A stretch of DNA of 64,000 nt from Rhodococcus marinonascens NBRC 14363 (lineage in GTDB: Bacteria; Actinomycetota; Actinomycetes; Mycobacteriales; Mycobacteriaceae): positions 79,884 through 143,883 of the forward strand of contig NZ_BCXB01000014.1 of assembly GCF_001894885.1 (NCBI RefSeq), in the 5' to 3' direction. A program made the translations under genes and the position numbers. A model generated the notes under the pieces. It did not search any database. It was not told the origin of the DNA and saw nothing but the letters and a program-made list of their open reading frames with translations. Positions 46,079 to 56,969 of the stretch are shown in pieces (position 1 is the stretch's first letter; every line of letters starts with the position of its first letter).

Positions 46079-46287
46079 CTCCAAGAATGACGCATCCGGG
46101 AGACGGGCAAACGGGTACTGACCGCCCCAATACCAAGCTCGTCCTGCTCGACCACCGCGTTGCCTCGGAGGTCCCTCGCGGGCACCGGTACCTGGTGCAC
46201 GCCCGTTCCGCGTTCCGGGCACAGCTTCAGCCTGGCGCGTTAACGTCTGTTCGACAGGATTGTCTCGTACCGGAATGAGGAACTCGC

Positions 46288-47385
46288 GTGTCTGATCCAG
46301 CTACAGAGAAGAAGGGCCCGCTCGCGGGCGTTCGCGTGGTCGAATTCGCCGGCCTCGGACCGGGTCCGCATGCTGCCGCGCTCCTGGCCGACCTCGGTGC
46401 CGACGTGGTGTGCGTCCAGCGACCCGGCAACATTCCGCTGGAAGGTCCGTACGACCAGATTCAGCGTGGCCGCCGCGTCGTGGAGGCGAACCTGAAAGAC
46501 CCCGAGCAGATCGAGAAGGTTCTCGGACTGATCGAGTGCGCGGACGTCGTCATCGAAGGCTTCCGCCCCGGCGTCACCGAACGCATGGGTCTGGGCCCCG
46601 ACGTCTGCCTCGCCCGCAACGAGCGACTGGTGTACGGCCGAATGACCGGATGGGGACAGGAAGGCCCACTGTCCGGCGCCGCGGGCCACGACATCAACTA
46701 CATCTCGCTGACCGGTGTCCTGAACGCCATCGGCCGCAAGGGTGAACGCCCCGTACCGCCGCTGAACATGGTCGGTGACTTCGGTGGCGGATCGATGTTC
46801 CTGATCTTCGGGATCCTGTCGGCGTTGGTGGAACGCCAGACGTCCGGCAAGGGCCAGGTCGTGGACGCAGCGATGGTCGATGGCACCTTGGCGCTGTCGC
46901 ACATGATGTGGGCATTCCGCGGGCGGGGTATCTGGTCGGACGAGCGCGGCGTCAATCTCCTCGACACCGGCGCCCCGTTCTACGACACCTACGAGACATC
47001 CGACGGCAAGTACATGGCCGTCGGTTCGATCGAACCTCAGTTCTACGCCCAACTGCTGCGGGGACTCGCACTCGATCCGGCCGATCTGCCGCAGCAGATG
47101 GACAGATCGGCGTGGCCGCAGGTGAAAAAAGTCTTCGCAGAGAAATTCCTGTCGAAGACGCGCGACGAGTGGGCTGCGATCTTCCTCGGCACCGACGCCT
47201 GCGTCTCCCCAGTGCTGACTTTCGCCGAGGCGCCCTCGAACGAGCACATCGCGGCCCGGGGTTCGCTGATCGAACTCGACGGAGTCACCCAGCACGCCCC
47301 GGCGCCGCGGTTCTCGCGAACCCCCGCCGGCGCACCCACGCCGCCGGCCCGTGAAGCCGTCGACATCGATTCCGTCTGGATCTGA
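46288..47385 (+). CDS. mcr: Alpha-methylacyl-CoA racemase (CaiB/BaiF family)
   Basis: 365 residues. Family III CoA-transferase fold; alpha-methylacyl-CoA racemases epimerise 2-methyl branched acyl-CoA thioesters for beta-oxidation, for example of cholesterol side chains or methyl-branched fatty acids. Residues known in M. tuberculosis Mcr are present in context: His in [11 protein letters not shown], Asp in [13 protein letters not shown], and Glu in [12 protein letters not shown]. Start GTG 46288 with GAGGA upstream. No other beta-oxidation gene is in the window. A perfect 14-bp inverted repeat after the stop ends this gene and the convergent MocR gene. Confidence 0.9.
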   Translation: MSDPATEKKGPLAGVRVVEFAGLGPGPHAAALLADLGADVVCVQRPGNIPLEGPYDQIQRGRRVVEANLKDPEQIEKVLGLIECADVVIEGFRPGVTERMGLGPDVCLARNERLVYGRMTGWGQEGPLSGAAGHDINYISLTGVLNAIGRKGERPVPPLNMVGDFGGGSMFLIFGILSALVERQTSGKGQVVDAAMVDGTLALSHMMWAFRGRGIWSDERGVNLLDTGAPFYDTYETSDGKYMAVGSIEPQFYAQLLRGLALDPADLPQQMDRSAWPQVKKVFAEKFLSKTRDEWAAIFLGTDACVSPVLTFAEAPSNEHIAARGSLIELDGVTQHAPAPRFSRTPAGAPTPPAREAVDIDSVWI

Positions 47386-47388
47386 AAC

Positions 47389-47436
47389 CTGAGGTGAGCG
47401 GCACAGTACGCCGACGTGCTCCGCCGCTCACCTCAG
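47389..47436. terminator. Bidirectional terminator-like hairpin, mcr / mocR
   Basis: Perfect 14-bp arms (47389-47402 and 47423-47436) around a 20-base loop, between two convergent genes. The right arm includes the MocR stop codon. Confidence 0.65.
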
Positions 47437-48917
47437 ACGACGAGAGACGGTTCCGCGAGTTCGCGGCCCGAGGACAGCGTCTCGTATGCCGCCGCGACAC
47501 CCTGGACACCCCGGCACAACTCGTCCGGCGTCCGCGCGTACGGCAGTCGGACGAACCGCTCGAACGCACCATCCACGCCGAACCGGGATCCCGCCGCCAG
47601 CAACACTCCGAAACTCGGGGCCGTCGCGGCCAGCGCCGTCGACACCGGTACCGGCATCCGCAACCACAACGACATGCCGCCCGAACCGCTGGTGGGAGTC
47701 CATTCCGGCAATTGGTCCGCAAGTGCGTCGAGCATGGCCCGACGGTGCTCCCGCAATTGCGCGCGACGATCCGCGAGGACGAGTTCGCCGTCTGCGAGCA
47801 GGTGCGCTGCGGCCAGTTGATCCATGACGGGCGTGCCGAGGTCGATGGCCGTGCGGGCTCCGACGAGTCGGGTGATCAGCGGTGGATCGGCACGAATCCA
47901 TCCCACGCGCAGCCCGCCCCAGAACGATTTCGCCACCGAACCGATCGTCACGACCTCCGACTTTGCTGCCCCCCTGCTGTGAGCCGCGACCGGTCCCGGT
48001 GACGGCTCGTCCAGCCACAGGTCGACCATCGTCTCGTCCACGACCAGCGTCATCCGGGTCTCGCGTGCGATCCGTGCCAGTTCGGCCCTGCCGGGTGCGT
48101 CGAGGCACAACCCGGTCGGGTTGTGGAAGTCGGGAATCAGATACGCAATCCGGGCAGCAGTCTGCCGTGCCGCACTCCGGATGGCGTCGAGATCCCACGC
48201 GCCTGACGCACCGCCCTCCGGACGGAGGGGAACTGGAACCGGCCTCGCGCCGACCCGTCGGATCGCCTCCAGCGCATTGGGGTACGTGGGGTGATCGACC
48301 AGCACCCGCTCCCCCGGCGCCGTCAGCACGTTGAGGAGTAGTCGCAGCGCGTGCTGAGCGCCAGAGGTGACCATGATCTGCTCCGGGGACGTGTCGAGGC
48401 CACGCGCCCGATACCGGGTCGCGATCACCTCGCGCAACAAGTCGATACCCACCGGCTCCATTCCGTGTGTCGAAAGAAACTGCGGAAGCGATTGCAACGC
48501 GGCCGCATACGACTGCTCAACCGCCTCCGCAGGTGCGGCCATGGCGGCGTAGCTCAGATCGATCACCGAACTTCCGGACCCAGGTTGGTGCGCCCGGAAC
48601 ATCAAACCGTTCTGCCGCGCGCCGAGTGGCAGCGCCACCGTGCTGCGAGAGCCCTGGCGGCTGATCAGATATCCGTCGTCGCGGAGCACCGAATAGCACG
48701 ACGTGATGGTGGTCCGACTCAACTCCAGTACGGACGCCAGCTCACGCTCGCTCGGCAGGGCGACACCCGGAGGGATCCGTCCGTCATGCACGAGCAGGCG
48801 AATACTGGCGGCAAGGGCGCGGTAGGCGGGTCGCGCCGCAGAGCGCCGGCCGCTGTCGTCCTGCCAGTTACCGAGGTCCCTGGCCAGCGAGTGGGCGCCC
48901 AAAACGCGAGTCATCAT
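47433..48917 (-). CDS. MocR-type regulator (GntR wHTH fused to aminotransferase domain)
   Basis: 494 residues. GntR winged helix (about 25-95, with RELASVLELSRTTITSCYSVLRDDG), linker, then a class I/II aminotransferase domain with SGAQHALRLLL, the Asn of FHNPTG, Asp of VDETMVDLW and the PLP Lys in GSVAKSFWGGLRVGW. MocR regulators sense PLP or an amino compound. Start ATG 48917 or 48914. Its target is not obvious: the convergent racemase is not divergent from it, and the upstream neighbour is purA on the same strand, 132 bases away. Not pdxR by context, as no pdxST is near. Confidence 0.92.
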   Translation of the reverse strand: MMTRVLGAHSLARDLGNWQDDSGRRSAARPAYRALAASIRLLVHDGRIPPGVALPSERELASVLELSRTTITSCYSVLRDDGYLISRQGSRSTVALPLGARQNGLMFRAHQPGSGSSVIDLSYAAMAAPAEAVEQSYAAALQSLPQFLSTHGMEPVGIDLLREVIATRYRARGLDTSPEQIMVTSGAQHALRLLLNVLTAPGERVLVDHPTYPNALEAIRRVGARPVPVPLRPEGGASGAWDLDAIRSAARQTAARIAYLIPDFHNPTGLCLDAPGRAELARIARETRMTLVVDETMVDLWLDEPSPGPVAAHSRGAAKSEVVTIGSVAKSFWGGLRVGWIRADPPLITRLVGARTAIDLGTPVMDQLAAAHLLADGELVLADRRAQLREHRRAMLDALADQLPEWTPTSGSGGMSLWLRMPVPVSTALAATAPSFGVLLAAGSRFGVDGAFERFVRLPYARTPDELCRGVQGVAAAYETLSSGRELAEPSLVV

Positions 48918-49049
48918 GCAGTCCAGTATCGACCGCTTGGCTATTCAATTCAAAGCCAGTTGCGCCGGCCGTCGCACAGTCACCTCACCGAATGTCGCAT
49001 CAGTTCACTCCAACCGAACGGCGGTGACATTCGGCGACGCGGCACAGGC

Positions 49050-50797
<1,748 letters not shown>

Positions 50798-51523
50798 ATG
50801 GCCGAAAGAATAGGGAAGCTGCGGCAATCGCGGCGGGAATCCGGGCGAGGAGTGGTGTTGACCCCCGTAGTGCTCATATGCGGCGATGTGCCGCTTCCCC
50901 TGCCGCTGGGGTCCATCTCGACCTCCAGTGCACCCAGCATCCCCGATAAGGACCACTTCGACGAGGTCTTCTCCAAACTGCAGGTAGTCCCAGATCCGAG
51001 ACTGATCGTGGTGGGCAGCGACGCCGCCCTGGCCGCCACCCTGACTCGGTTGATGCGCACCGAACGTCTGCATATCGAACTCGCGTACGTCGCCGAATAT
51101 CATTCGGATGCGACGAACACCTACCGCCTGTCCGCCGGCGCCCGCGGGGCCCGCACCGCCCTCAAGGGAACCGCCGAGCGAGTCCCCCTGATTCGCGACG
51201 ACGCCGGCATCGCCCTGGTCGGGTGCGCCACCGTCACCGGTCCGAGCGGGGGTCCACTTATTGGCGAGGCCTACGCCGACGACACCCTGTTGTTCTCCGG
51301 AACGACAGCGAAAATAGATATCACCCCGACCCCGCAGATGCCGGGTTTGCGGGCCTCGGTCGAACCCCGTAGTCGCTGGCTGCCGCGCCGGTGGGTAGAG
51401 GGCCGCGCCGTGCAACTCGGATCTCCGGCTGCCGTACTGACTCGGGACGAAGTTCCCCACCCGCGCGAACTCGTGCGGTCGACGTTCTATCGGCACGACC
51501 AAGAGTGGCTGCTGGTCCGATGA
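50798..51523 (+). CDS. Conserved hypothetical protein (Rv0358-like)
   Basis: 241 residues from ATG 50798; a start nearer GTG of VVLTPVVL would shorten it. Soluble, mixed alpha/beta, with LTPVVLICGDVPLPLPLGSI, RLIVVGSDAALAATLTRLMR and a C-terminal RSTFYRHDQEWLLVR. No enzyme motif is recognised. It lies divergent from purA and overlaps the following M50 protease gene (ATGA), the same arrangement as Rv0357c-Rv0358-Rv0359. Co-translation with the membrane protease suggests a shared role, not known. Confidence 0.8.
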   Translation: MAERIGKLRQSRRESGRGVVLTPVVLICGDVPLPLPLGSISTSSAPSIPDKDHFDEVFSKLQVVPDPRLIVVGSDAALAATLTRLMRTERLHIELAYVAEYHSDATNTYRLSAGARGARTALKGTAERVPLIRDDAGIALVGCATVTGPSGGPLIGEAYADDTLLFSGTTAKIDITPTPQMPGLRASVEPRSRWLPRRWVEGRAVQLGSPAAVLTRDEVPHPRELVRSTFYRHDQEWLLVR

Positions 51524-52293
51524 ATCTGCCCAGAGCGCGGACCGCCGCCGTGCGGCCCAGCCCTGTGTTCCTCCTGGTCGTCGCGGTCGCCGTCGCCGGC
51601 GGGGTAGTCGCGTGGCGCGCCCCACTCGACTCCGTACTAGGCCACGTCGGAGTTTTCCTGCTCGTGGTAGCCGGCTGGGTAGTGACCCTGTGCCTGCACG
51701 AATTCGCGCACGCCTACTCCGCCTGGCGGAACGGCGACACCGACGTCGAGGTGCGCGGGTACCTCACCCTCAACCCGCTGAAGTACAGCCACCCAATGCT
51801 GTCGATCGGTCTGCCCCTCCTGTTCATCGCCCTCGGCGGCATTGGATTGCCCGGTGGCGCGGTCTACGTGCGGTCGGGGCTGTTCTCCCCGAAGGTGCAG
51901 GCAAAAGTGTCGCTGGCCGGGCCTGCGGTCAACGCCGTGTCGGCGGTGATTCTCCTCGTCGTTATCCGGTTGTTCGGGCTCGGGAACGACCACCGTGTGT
52001 TCTGGGCGGGCCTGAGCTTCCTGGCCTTCCTGCAGGTGATGGCGACGGTACTCAACCTGATCCCGGTTCCCGGCCTCGACGGCTACGGCGCGCTCGAGCC
52101 GTTCCTTTCACCGCAAACCCGGAGGGCGATCGAGCCGTTCAAGCCCTACGGACTGCTACTCCTCGTCGCTATGCTCTTCGTGCCGTCGATCAACGTGGTG
52201 TTCTTCGACGCCATTTACTGGCTGTTCGAACTGTCCGGGGTGCCGGAGATCTATGCCCAGGTCGGCAACCTTCTAATGCGTTTCTGGCTCTGA
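51520..52293 (+). CDS. Site-2 protease family (M50) membrane metalloprotease
   Basis: 257 residues with about six membrane segments. The zinc motif HEFAH (in LCLHEFAHAYSAWRNG) lies in the second segment and the third ligand in NLIPVPGLDGYGALEPF (NxxPxPxLDG). This is the M50B site-2 protease type that cleaves within membranes. No PDZ domain is present, unlike Rip1/RseP, so regulation differs. ATG 51520 overlaps the previous stop. Matches Rv0359 by position. Substrate unknown; release of an anti-sigma or small membrane protein is possible. Confidence 0.9.
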   Translation: MNLPRARTAAVRPSPVFLLVVAVAVAGGVVAWRAPLDSVLGHVGVFLLVVAGWVVTLCLHEFAHAYSAWRNGDTDVEVRGYLTLNPLKYSHPMLSIGLPLLFIALGGIGLPGGAVYVRSGLFSPKVQAKVSLAGPAVNAVSAVILLVVIRLFGLGNDHRVFWAGLSFLAFLQVMATVLNLIPVPGLDGYGALEPFLSPQTRRAIEPFKPYGLLLLVAMLFVPSINVVFFDAIYWLFELSGVPEIYAQVGNLLMRFWL

Positions 52294-52392
52294 CCTGCCT
52301 CGGGTGATCACCCATGAAGCCCGTTCGGGTTCACCAATGCGCGCATCCGATGATCCCGCTGATGCGATTCGACCTCCCAATCTTGCCAGCTA

Positions 52393-52986
52393 CTACCGTG
52401 TGGACCTGCGGTGCATCCGTTCTACGAGGCCGGCGCGAGCCGACGGCCACTCTTCGTCGATCACGGAATAGACGATCGTCGTTCGCCAGGTCCCGTCTCG
52501 CCGGCGCGTATGTCGCCGTAAGGCCCCGTCCTCGCTCGCCCCGAGCGCCGTGACGGCCCGGCGCGAGCGGACATTCAGATCGTCGACATTGAACTCGGCG
52601 CGGACAGCGTCGAGGGTTCCGAAGACGTGGTCGAGCAGCAGTAGCTTCGACTCCGGGTTTATCGCCGATCCGCGCACACCGGACGAAACCCAGGTGTAGC
52701 CGATCGTCACGCGGCGATGCAACTCGCTCAGGTTGTACAAGGAAGTCATACCGACGATCTCGCCCGTTTGGGCGTCGACTTGCGTCAGCGTCTGACGCCC
52801 CGAATCCAATGCATGCCGTAGGGTTTCCTGGGTCGGCGGGAGCGATTCGATCCCGAATGGGAAATAGCGAAAGGTGTCGTCGTCGTACGCGCGGGCGAGC
52901 CCGGCCACGTCGGACATCTCCGTTGGACGCAACAAAACGAACTCGCCGCTCAATGTAGGTGGTTCTCGCCAGTGATCAGTGTTCAT
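52393..52986 (-). CDS. GNAT-family N-acetyltransferase
   Basis: 197 residues from ATG 52986 with AGAGAG upstream; a longer reading to 53076 is less likely. RimJ/RimL-like GNAT: LRPTEMSDVAGLARAYDD at the start, GEIVGMTSLYNLSE, RRVTIGYTWVSSGVRGSAINPESKLLLLDHVF with the acetyl-CoA loop, and AVRAEFNVDDLNVRSRRAVTALG. Substrate may be a protein N-terminus or small molecule. Stand-alone between the M50 and HxlR genes. Confidence 0.85.
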   Translation of the reverse strand: MNTDHWREPPTLSGEFVLLRPTEMSDVAGLARAYDDDTFRYFPFGIESLPPTQETLRHALDSGRQTLTQVDAQTGEIVGMTSLYNLSELHRRVTIGYTWVSSGVRGSAINPESKLLLLDHVFGTLDAVRAEFNVDDLNVRSRRAVTALGASEDGALRRHTRRRDGTWRTTIVYSVIDEEWPSARAGLVERMHRRSTR

Positions 52987-53185
52987 CTGAACTCTCTTCT
53001 CGAAGATCTCGTCGATCGGCGGCCACAGTTGAGGATCATCGGCAGTGGACCGTGCCTCGAGTCGATCCGACCGCAAAGAATTTCTGCACCACGTCGGTCA
53101 CGTTGCCAGCGACGACGCCCTTAATACTGCGCGGCCAATACGCGTCGCGGCTTCAGCATTAGTGAACACCCCTGCCGCGGTCGCG

Positions 53186-53701
53186 CTACCCCGTCGCCTC
53201 ACCCCGCACGCGCCGCACGTCCTCCTCGGTGAAATTGGCGGTCAACCGCAGGTCCGAGAGCGGGACCTCCCGCTCCGGACTGCGCACCTCCACGCGCACG
53301 GGTTCGCCCGACGTGTCGTCAGACATCCCGATCGGCCCGCCACGTCCGCCCTGCTGGTACTTGTCACCCCATTGCATCAGGGCCAGCACGGCGGGCAGCA
53401 GGTCGCGGCCCTTCTCAGTGAGCACGTACTCGTACCGTGTCCGCTGGCCCGGCTCCTTGTACGGCTGCCGCACGAACAGGCCCTCGGCCGTCAATTCCCG
53501 CAGTCGGGAGGCCGCGACGGCCTCGGTGATGCCGACTCGGCGCGCGAAGTCGTCGAATCGGGTGGTTCCGTAATAGGCCTCCCGCAGAATCAGCATCGCG
53601 GATCGCGTTCCGACGACGTCCATCGCCTTGGCGATCGAGCAGTGTGTAGGGCGCCAGGCGTCCCGGTCCGCGAGGATGCCCTTGAGTCGTGCCGCGTTCA
53701 T
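53186..53701 (-). CDS. HxlR-family transcriptional regulator
   Basis: 171 residues. HxlR winged helix: CSIAKAMDVVGTRSAMLILREAYYG, FDDFARRVGITEAVAASRLRELTAEGL and RYEYVLTEKGRDLLP. The N-terminal Cys (THCSIAKAM) is the type of residue used by redox-sensing HxlR proteins. C-terminal extension of about 55 residues. Divergent from the MFS gene with a perfect palindrome between; it probably represses the MFS-thioesterase operon. Start ATG 53701. Confidence 0.9.
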   Translation of the reverse strand: MNAARLKGILADRDAWRPTHCSIAKAMDVVGTRSAMLILREAYYGTTRFDDFARRVGITEAVAASRLRELTAEGLFVRQPYKEPGQRTRYEYVLTEKGRDLLPAVLALMQWGDKYQQGGRGGPIGMSDDTSGEPVRVEVRSPEREVPLSDLRLTANFTEEDVRRVRGEATG

Positions 53702-53719
53702 GACGCCAGACTACCTGAC

Positions 53720-53757
53720 TTGCCAAATGCATAGCCAGCTCGTACATTGCTGGCTAT
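53720..53757 (+). promoter_or_regulatory. Promoter with palindromic operator, HxlR / MFS
   Basis: TTGCCA (53720-53725), 17-base spacer, TACATT (53743-53748): a good promoter for the MFS gene, with ATG 53756 about eight bases on, so leaderless. Arms ATAGCCAGC (53731-53739) and GCTGGCTAT (53749-53757) form a perfect inverted repeat over the spacer and start, an ideal repressor site. Confidence 0.75.
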
Positions 53758-55162
53758 GGTAATTAATAGTCAGGTGGGTCTGCCTGTTCGTCTCGTCCCC
53801 CTCCTCGCTGTCTTGTGCGGCGCACCGTTCGTTGCGAGCCTCGACCTCTTCATCGTGAACGTCGCCCTCGGCGACATCGCCGCGAGCTACCCCGGATACT
53901 CCCTCGGCGACCTGAGCTGGATCCTCAACGGCTACGCGATCGTCTATGCGGCACTACTGGTTCCACTCGGCCGATGGGCCGACCGCATCGGACGCCGGCG
54001 CGGGTTCATGTTGGGACTGGCCTTGTTCACAGTCGCGAGCGCCGCCTGCGCGCTCAGCCCGTCACTGTGGCTTCTCGTCGCCTTCCGCGTACTGCAGGCG
54101 GTCGGTGCCGCAGCCCTGACTCCCGCGAGCCTCGGACTATTGATCGGAACTCTCCCAGAGGACCGCCGCGCCGGCGCCGTCCGCATCTGGGCGGCAACGG
54201 CGGCGGCGGCAGCAGCACTCGGCCCCGTTGTCGGCGGAATCCTCGTGGAGGCCTCCTGGCGTTGGGCGTTCCTCATCAACATTCCGATCGGAATCGCGCT
54301 GCTGTTCGCAGCTATCCGAGTCGTGCCCAACGCCCAGCCCAGCCGCACGGACACCGAACTCGACCTTGTCGGCGCAGCTCTACTGATCGCCGGTATCGGC
54401 GCGCTGTCGCTCGGGTTGGTCCAGGGCCCGGACTGGGGTTGGGGCGATCTCCGGATCACCCTCGCCTTTGCGGTCGCCACCGTGGCTCTGGCTCTTTTCT
54501 GGTTCAGGAACAGCCGGCATCGGGCGCCACTCATCGAACCGGCCCTGTTGAAGGTGCCCACGTTCGCATGGTCGAACGTCACCGCAGTGGTGTTCAGCGC
54601 AGCATTCGCCGCCGGGTTACTGGCCAATATTCTTTGGCTCCAAGAGGTATGGGGATACTCGGCGCTCGAAACCGGACTCGCAATCGCTCCCGGACCGATA
54701 CTGGTGCCGCTCTTCGCGGTCGCCGGACAGCTCCTGGCCCGGCGCTTCTCTGCCGGTACCATCGCTGCCACTGGCAGCCTTTTGTGGTCGGTGGGTACCG
54801 TCCTCGTCCTGGCGTCAGTAGGAGCGGAGCCGCACTACGTCACCGCGTTGCTGCCCGGTTGGTTGATCGCCGGCGTGGGAGTGGGCCTCGCACTCCCCAC
54901 CATCCTCTCGTCGGCCGCGGCGGACATTCCGCAAGCGCGGTCGGCAACCGGCAGTGCGATCGTCAACATGAATCGGCAGATCGGCACGGTGATCGGCGTC
55001 AGCGTGCTCGTGGCGGTGGTCGGCACCAGCGTGGGCTACGACGACACCCATTCCGCCTTCGTCCTCGCCTGGTGGGTGATCGCGGCAGTCGCAGTCTGCG
55101 CTGCCGTCACGTCCATCGGAATGAATCCCCGCAACCCGCACACTGTGGAGGTGCCGAAATGA
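53756..55162 (+). CDS. MFS exporter, DHA2 type
   Basis: 468 residues, fourteen membrane segments expected. First segment RLVPLLAVLCGAPFVASLDLFIVNVALGDI carries the family D at LDLFIVNVAL; loop motif GRWADRIGRRRG and motif C-like ALGPVVGGILVEASWRWAFLINIPIG are clear. Drug:H+ antiporter-2 family, exporting toxic compounds. ATG 53756 follows the -10 hexamer closely (leaderless). Controlled probably by the divergent HxlR protein; overlaps the thioesterase gene by four bases. Confidence 0.92.
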   Translation: MVINSQVGLPVRLVPLLAVLCGAPFVASLDLFIVNVALGDIAASYPGYSLGDLSWILNGYAIVYAALLVPLGRWADRIGRRRGFMLGLALFTVASAACALSPSLWLLVAFRVLQAVGAAALTPASLGLLIGTLPEDRRAGAVRIWAATAAAAAALGPVVGGILVEASWRWAFLINIPIGIALLFAAIRVVPNAQPSRTDTELDLVGAALLIAGIGALSLGLVQGPDWGWGDLRITLAFAVATVALALFWFRNSRHRAPLIEPALLKVPTFAWSNVTAVVFSAAFAAGLLANILWLQEVWGYSALETGLAIAPGPILVPLFAVAGQLLARRFSAGTIAATGSLLWSVGTVLVLASVGAEPHYVTALLPGWLIAGVGVGLALPTILSSAAADIPQARSATGSAIVNMNRQIGTVIGVSVLVAVVGTSVGYDDTHSAFVLAWWVIAAVAVCAAVTSIGMNPRNPHTVEVPK

Positions 55163-55935
55163 CTCCGATCACCGCAACCACCTTCCCTGCCGAGTTCGAC
55201 TCCAGCTGGCTGGGTTTCGGCGGCGTACACGGCGGGCTCGCCGTCGCCTCGATGCTGCACGCAGCCTCGACCGAGACGACGGCGACACCGGTCGCCGTGA
55301 CGGCGCACTTGACCAGACCCGTCGAACCGGGTCCAGTGAGCGTGCAGGTAGAGGTCGAGCACGGCGGGAGGACTCCGAGCGTCCGGGCGTCGATACCCGA
55401 GTCCGCCTGCGCGCTGATCCGCCTCACCCGCGATACCGGCGCGGCCTCCTGGCCCGCCGGTGCATCCGACCTCTGCACCGTGGATCCGGAACATGTTTCA
55501 CCACTGGAGATTCCCGTCGACTTCGTGCCGTTCTCCCAGTACATCGACATCCGTCCGATCAACGAAGCACGGCCGTTCGCGGGTGGCGCCGACCCCGAAT
55601 TCGAGGTGTGGATACGCCTTCTCTCGTCGATCGAGTTCAGCCCCGAAGAACGAGCGGCAGTGTTGCTCGACGCCCTACCGCCGGCTTTGTTCGCCACACT
55701 CGACACGTTGGTCGCCATCCCCACCGTCGAGTTCAGTGCGTATTTCCCACCTGTGAGCACATCAAGGCCGCCGGCCAATGACGTGCACCCACGGGTGGAG
55801 GAGGAGTGGCACCATCTGCGCCACCGCACGGTCTGGGCCACGGATGGCCTGTGCGTCGACGAGTCCGAACTTCGCACCTCGACGGGCCACCTCGCAGGGC
55901 AGGCCCGCCAACTCCGCCGAATCCTCACACCCTGA
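55159..55935 (+). CDS. Acyl-CoA thioesterase-like (double hotdog) protein
   Basis: 258 residues, ATG 55159 overlapping the MFS stop (ATGA). Two hotdog-like halves: FGGVHGGLAVASMLHAA at the start, VTAHLTRPVEPGPVSVQVEVEHGGR, and in the second half FDFVPFSQYIDIRP-like strand VDFVPFSQYIDIRPI then LLDALPPALFATLDTLVAIPTVEFSAYF. It matches the TesB-like thioesterase family by pattern. Coupled with the DHA2 exporter and HxlR regulator, it may act on a CoA ester of the exported or detoxified compound. Confidence 0.82.
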   Translation: MTPITATTFPAEFDSSWLGFGGVHGGLAVASMLHAASTETTATPVAVTAHLTRPVEPGPVSVQVEVEHGGRTPSVRASIPESACALIRLTRDTGAASWPAGASDLCTVDPEHVSPLEIPVDFVPFSQYIDIRPINEARPFAGGADPEFEVWIRLLSSIEFSPEERAAVLLDALPPALFATLDTLVAIPTVEFSAYFPPVSTSRPPANDVHPRVEEEWHHLRHRTVWATDGLCVDESELRTSTGHLAGQARQLRRILTP

Positions 55936-55946
55936 CCTCCACCGGC

Positions 55947-56903
55947 TCAGCTGTTGCGGCGCATCATCGCCGCCCCAGCGGCGCGCAGCGCGACCCGCAG
56001 CGACTGCGGCTCGAGCACCTCCACGTCGCTTCCGAGCGAAATGAGCTGATCGAGCGCGACGTCCTGCGCCTCGAGCCGCAGGTCGACGGCGAACCATCCG
56101 TCGTCGTCGGGAGGTCCGGGTTCGACGCGGGCCGCCTCGACGCCGATGACGTGCGGGAGTCGCCGCCAGGCCGTGGCCGACAGTCGCACGCGGCAGTCGA
56201 ACTGCAGCAGCTCGCGGTCGAACTCGGCGACGGACTCCGCCCACCACGTCGGAAGATCGAAGGCGCCGGGCCGCGTTGCAGGCTCGTCCAAGGCAGTCGC
56301 CTCCACGATCCTCGACACCCGGTACGACAGCGTGCGGCCGCGATGCTGCGCGACCAGGTACCACACGCCGGCCTTCGCAACCAAGCCGAGAGGGTCGAGA
56401 GTTCTTGTCGCCGTGCGACTTCCCTTGCGGTAAGATACCCGCAGCCGCCATCCGTCGAGGACGGCGGCTGCGACACCTGGGAGGTTGCCGACATCCCGGG
56501 GCCGGTCGAACCATCCCGGCGCGTCGACGTACAGGCGGTCGCGCCACACCTGAGCGCCCGCACGCAGTGGAAGAGGCAAGGCCCTCAACAACTTCGTCTG
56601 CGCGGCAGTAGCGACGTCGCGGAGCCCGAGATCCTCGGATATGGACGGCACTCCGAGCAGCATCAGCGCCGACGTCTCTGTGCCAGTCATTCCGCCGAGC
56701 TTCGACTGCCAGCCGTCAAGCAGGCGCACCCCACCGCCGGGTCCACTCTCGGTCCACACAGGCACACCCGCTGCCGACAGCGCCGTGACGTCGCGATACA
56801 CGGTCCGCACCGAGACCCCGAGTTCGTCCGCGAGACACTGCGCAGTGACGCCCCGACCGCCCTCGAGCCGCAACATGATCTCCAAGAGCCGGCTCGATCG
56901 CAT
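55947..56903 (-). CDS. WYL-domain transcriptional regulator
   Basis: 318 residues from ATG 56903 (MRSSRLLEIMLRLEGG). HTH_11 winged helix (about 1-65: TAQCLADELGVSVRTVYRDVTAL), then WYL domain (about 130-300) with RVSYRKGSRTATRTLDPLGLV and GVWYLVAQHRGRTLSYRVSRI, the ligand-binding Arg/Tyr cluster. WYL proteins bind nucleic acid fragments or small ligands. Divergent from a PPOX-family gene with a 27-bp palindrome between, so likely an autoregulator and regulator of that gene. Longer readings to 57053 are not supported. Confidence 0.92.
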   Translation of the reverse strand: MRSSRLLEIMLRLEGGRGVTAQCLADELGVSVRTVYRDVTALSAAGVPVWTESGPGGGVRLLDGWQSKLGGMTGTETSALMLLGVPSISEDLGLRDVATAAQTKLLRALPLPLRAGAQVWRDRLYVDAPGWFDRPRDVGNLPGVAAAVLDGWRLRVSYRKGSRTATRTLDPLGLVAKAGVWYLVAQHRGRTLSYRVSRIVEATALDEPATRPGAFDLPTWWAESVAEFDRELLQFDCRVRLSATAWRRLPHVIGVEAARVEPGPPDDDGWFAVDLRLEAQDVALDQLISLGSDVEVLEPQSLRVALRAAGAAMMRRNS

Positions 56904-56923
56904 GTCCTCAGAGTCTAGTCTGG

Positions 56924-56950
56924 AATCCCTGACAGGAGATGTCAGGGATT
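56924..56950. promoter_or_regulatory. 27-bp palindromic operator, WYL regulator / PPOX gene
   Basis: AATCCCTGACA (56924-56934) and TGTCAGGGATT (56940-56950), a perfect 11-bp inverted repeat with a five-base centre, between the divergent starts at 56903 and 56970. It is the best candidate site for the WYL protein. Confidence 0.75.
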
Positions 56951-56969
56951 CGGGTGCACACTGATCGGC

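Noticed and set aside
46079..46287. Small ORFs (about 63 codons) between the MFS gene and the racemase
   Set aside because: No codon bias, ribosome site or recognisable motif; treated as intergenic.
53815..55935. Plus-strand open frame of 706 codons through the MFS gene
   Set aside because: Only its last 258 codons (from 55159) are a real gene; the front is an out-of-frame reading of the MFS gene.
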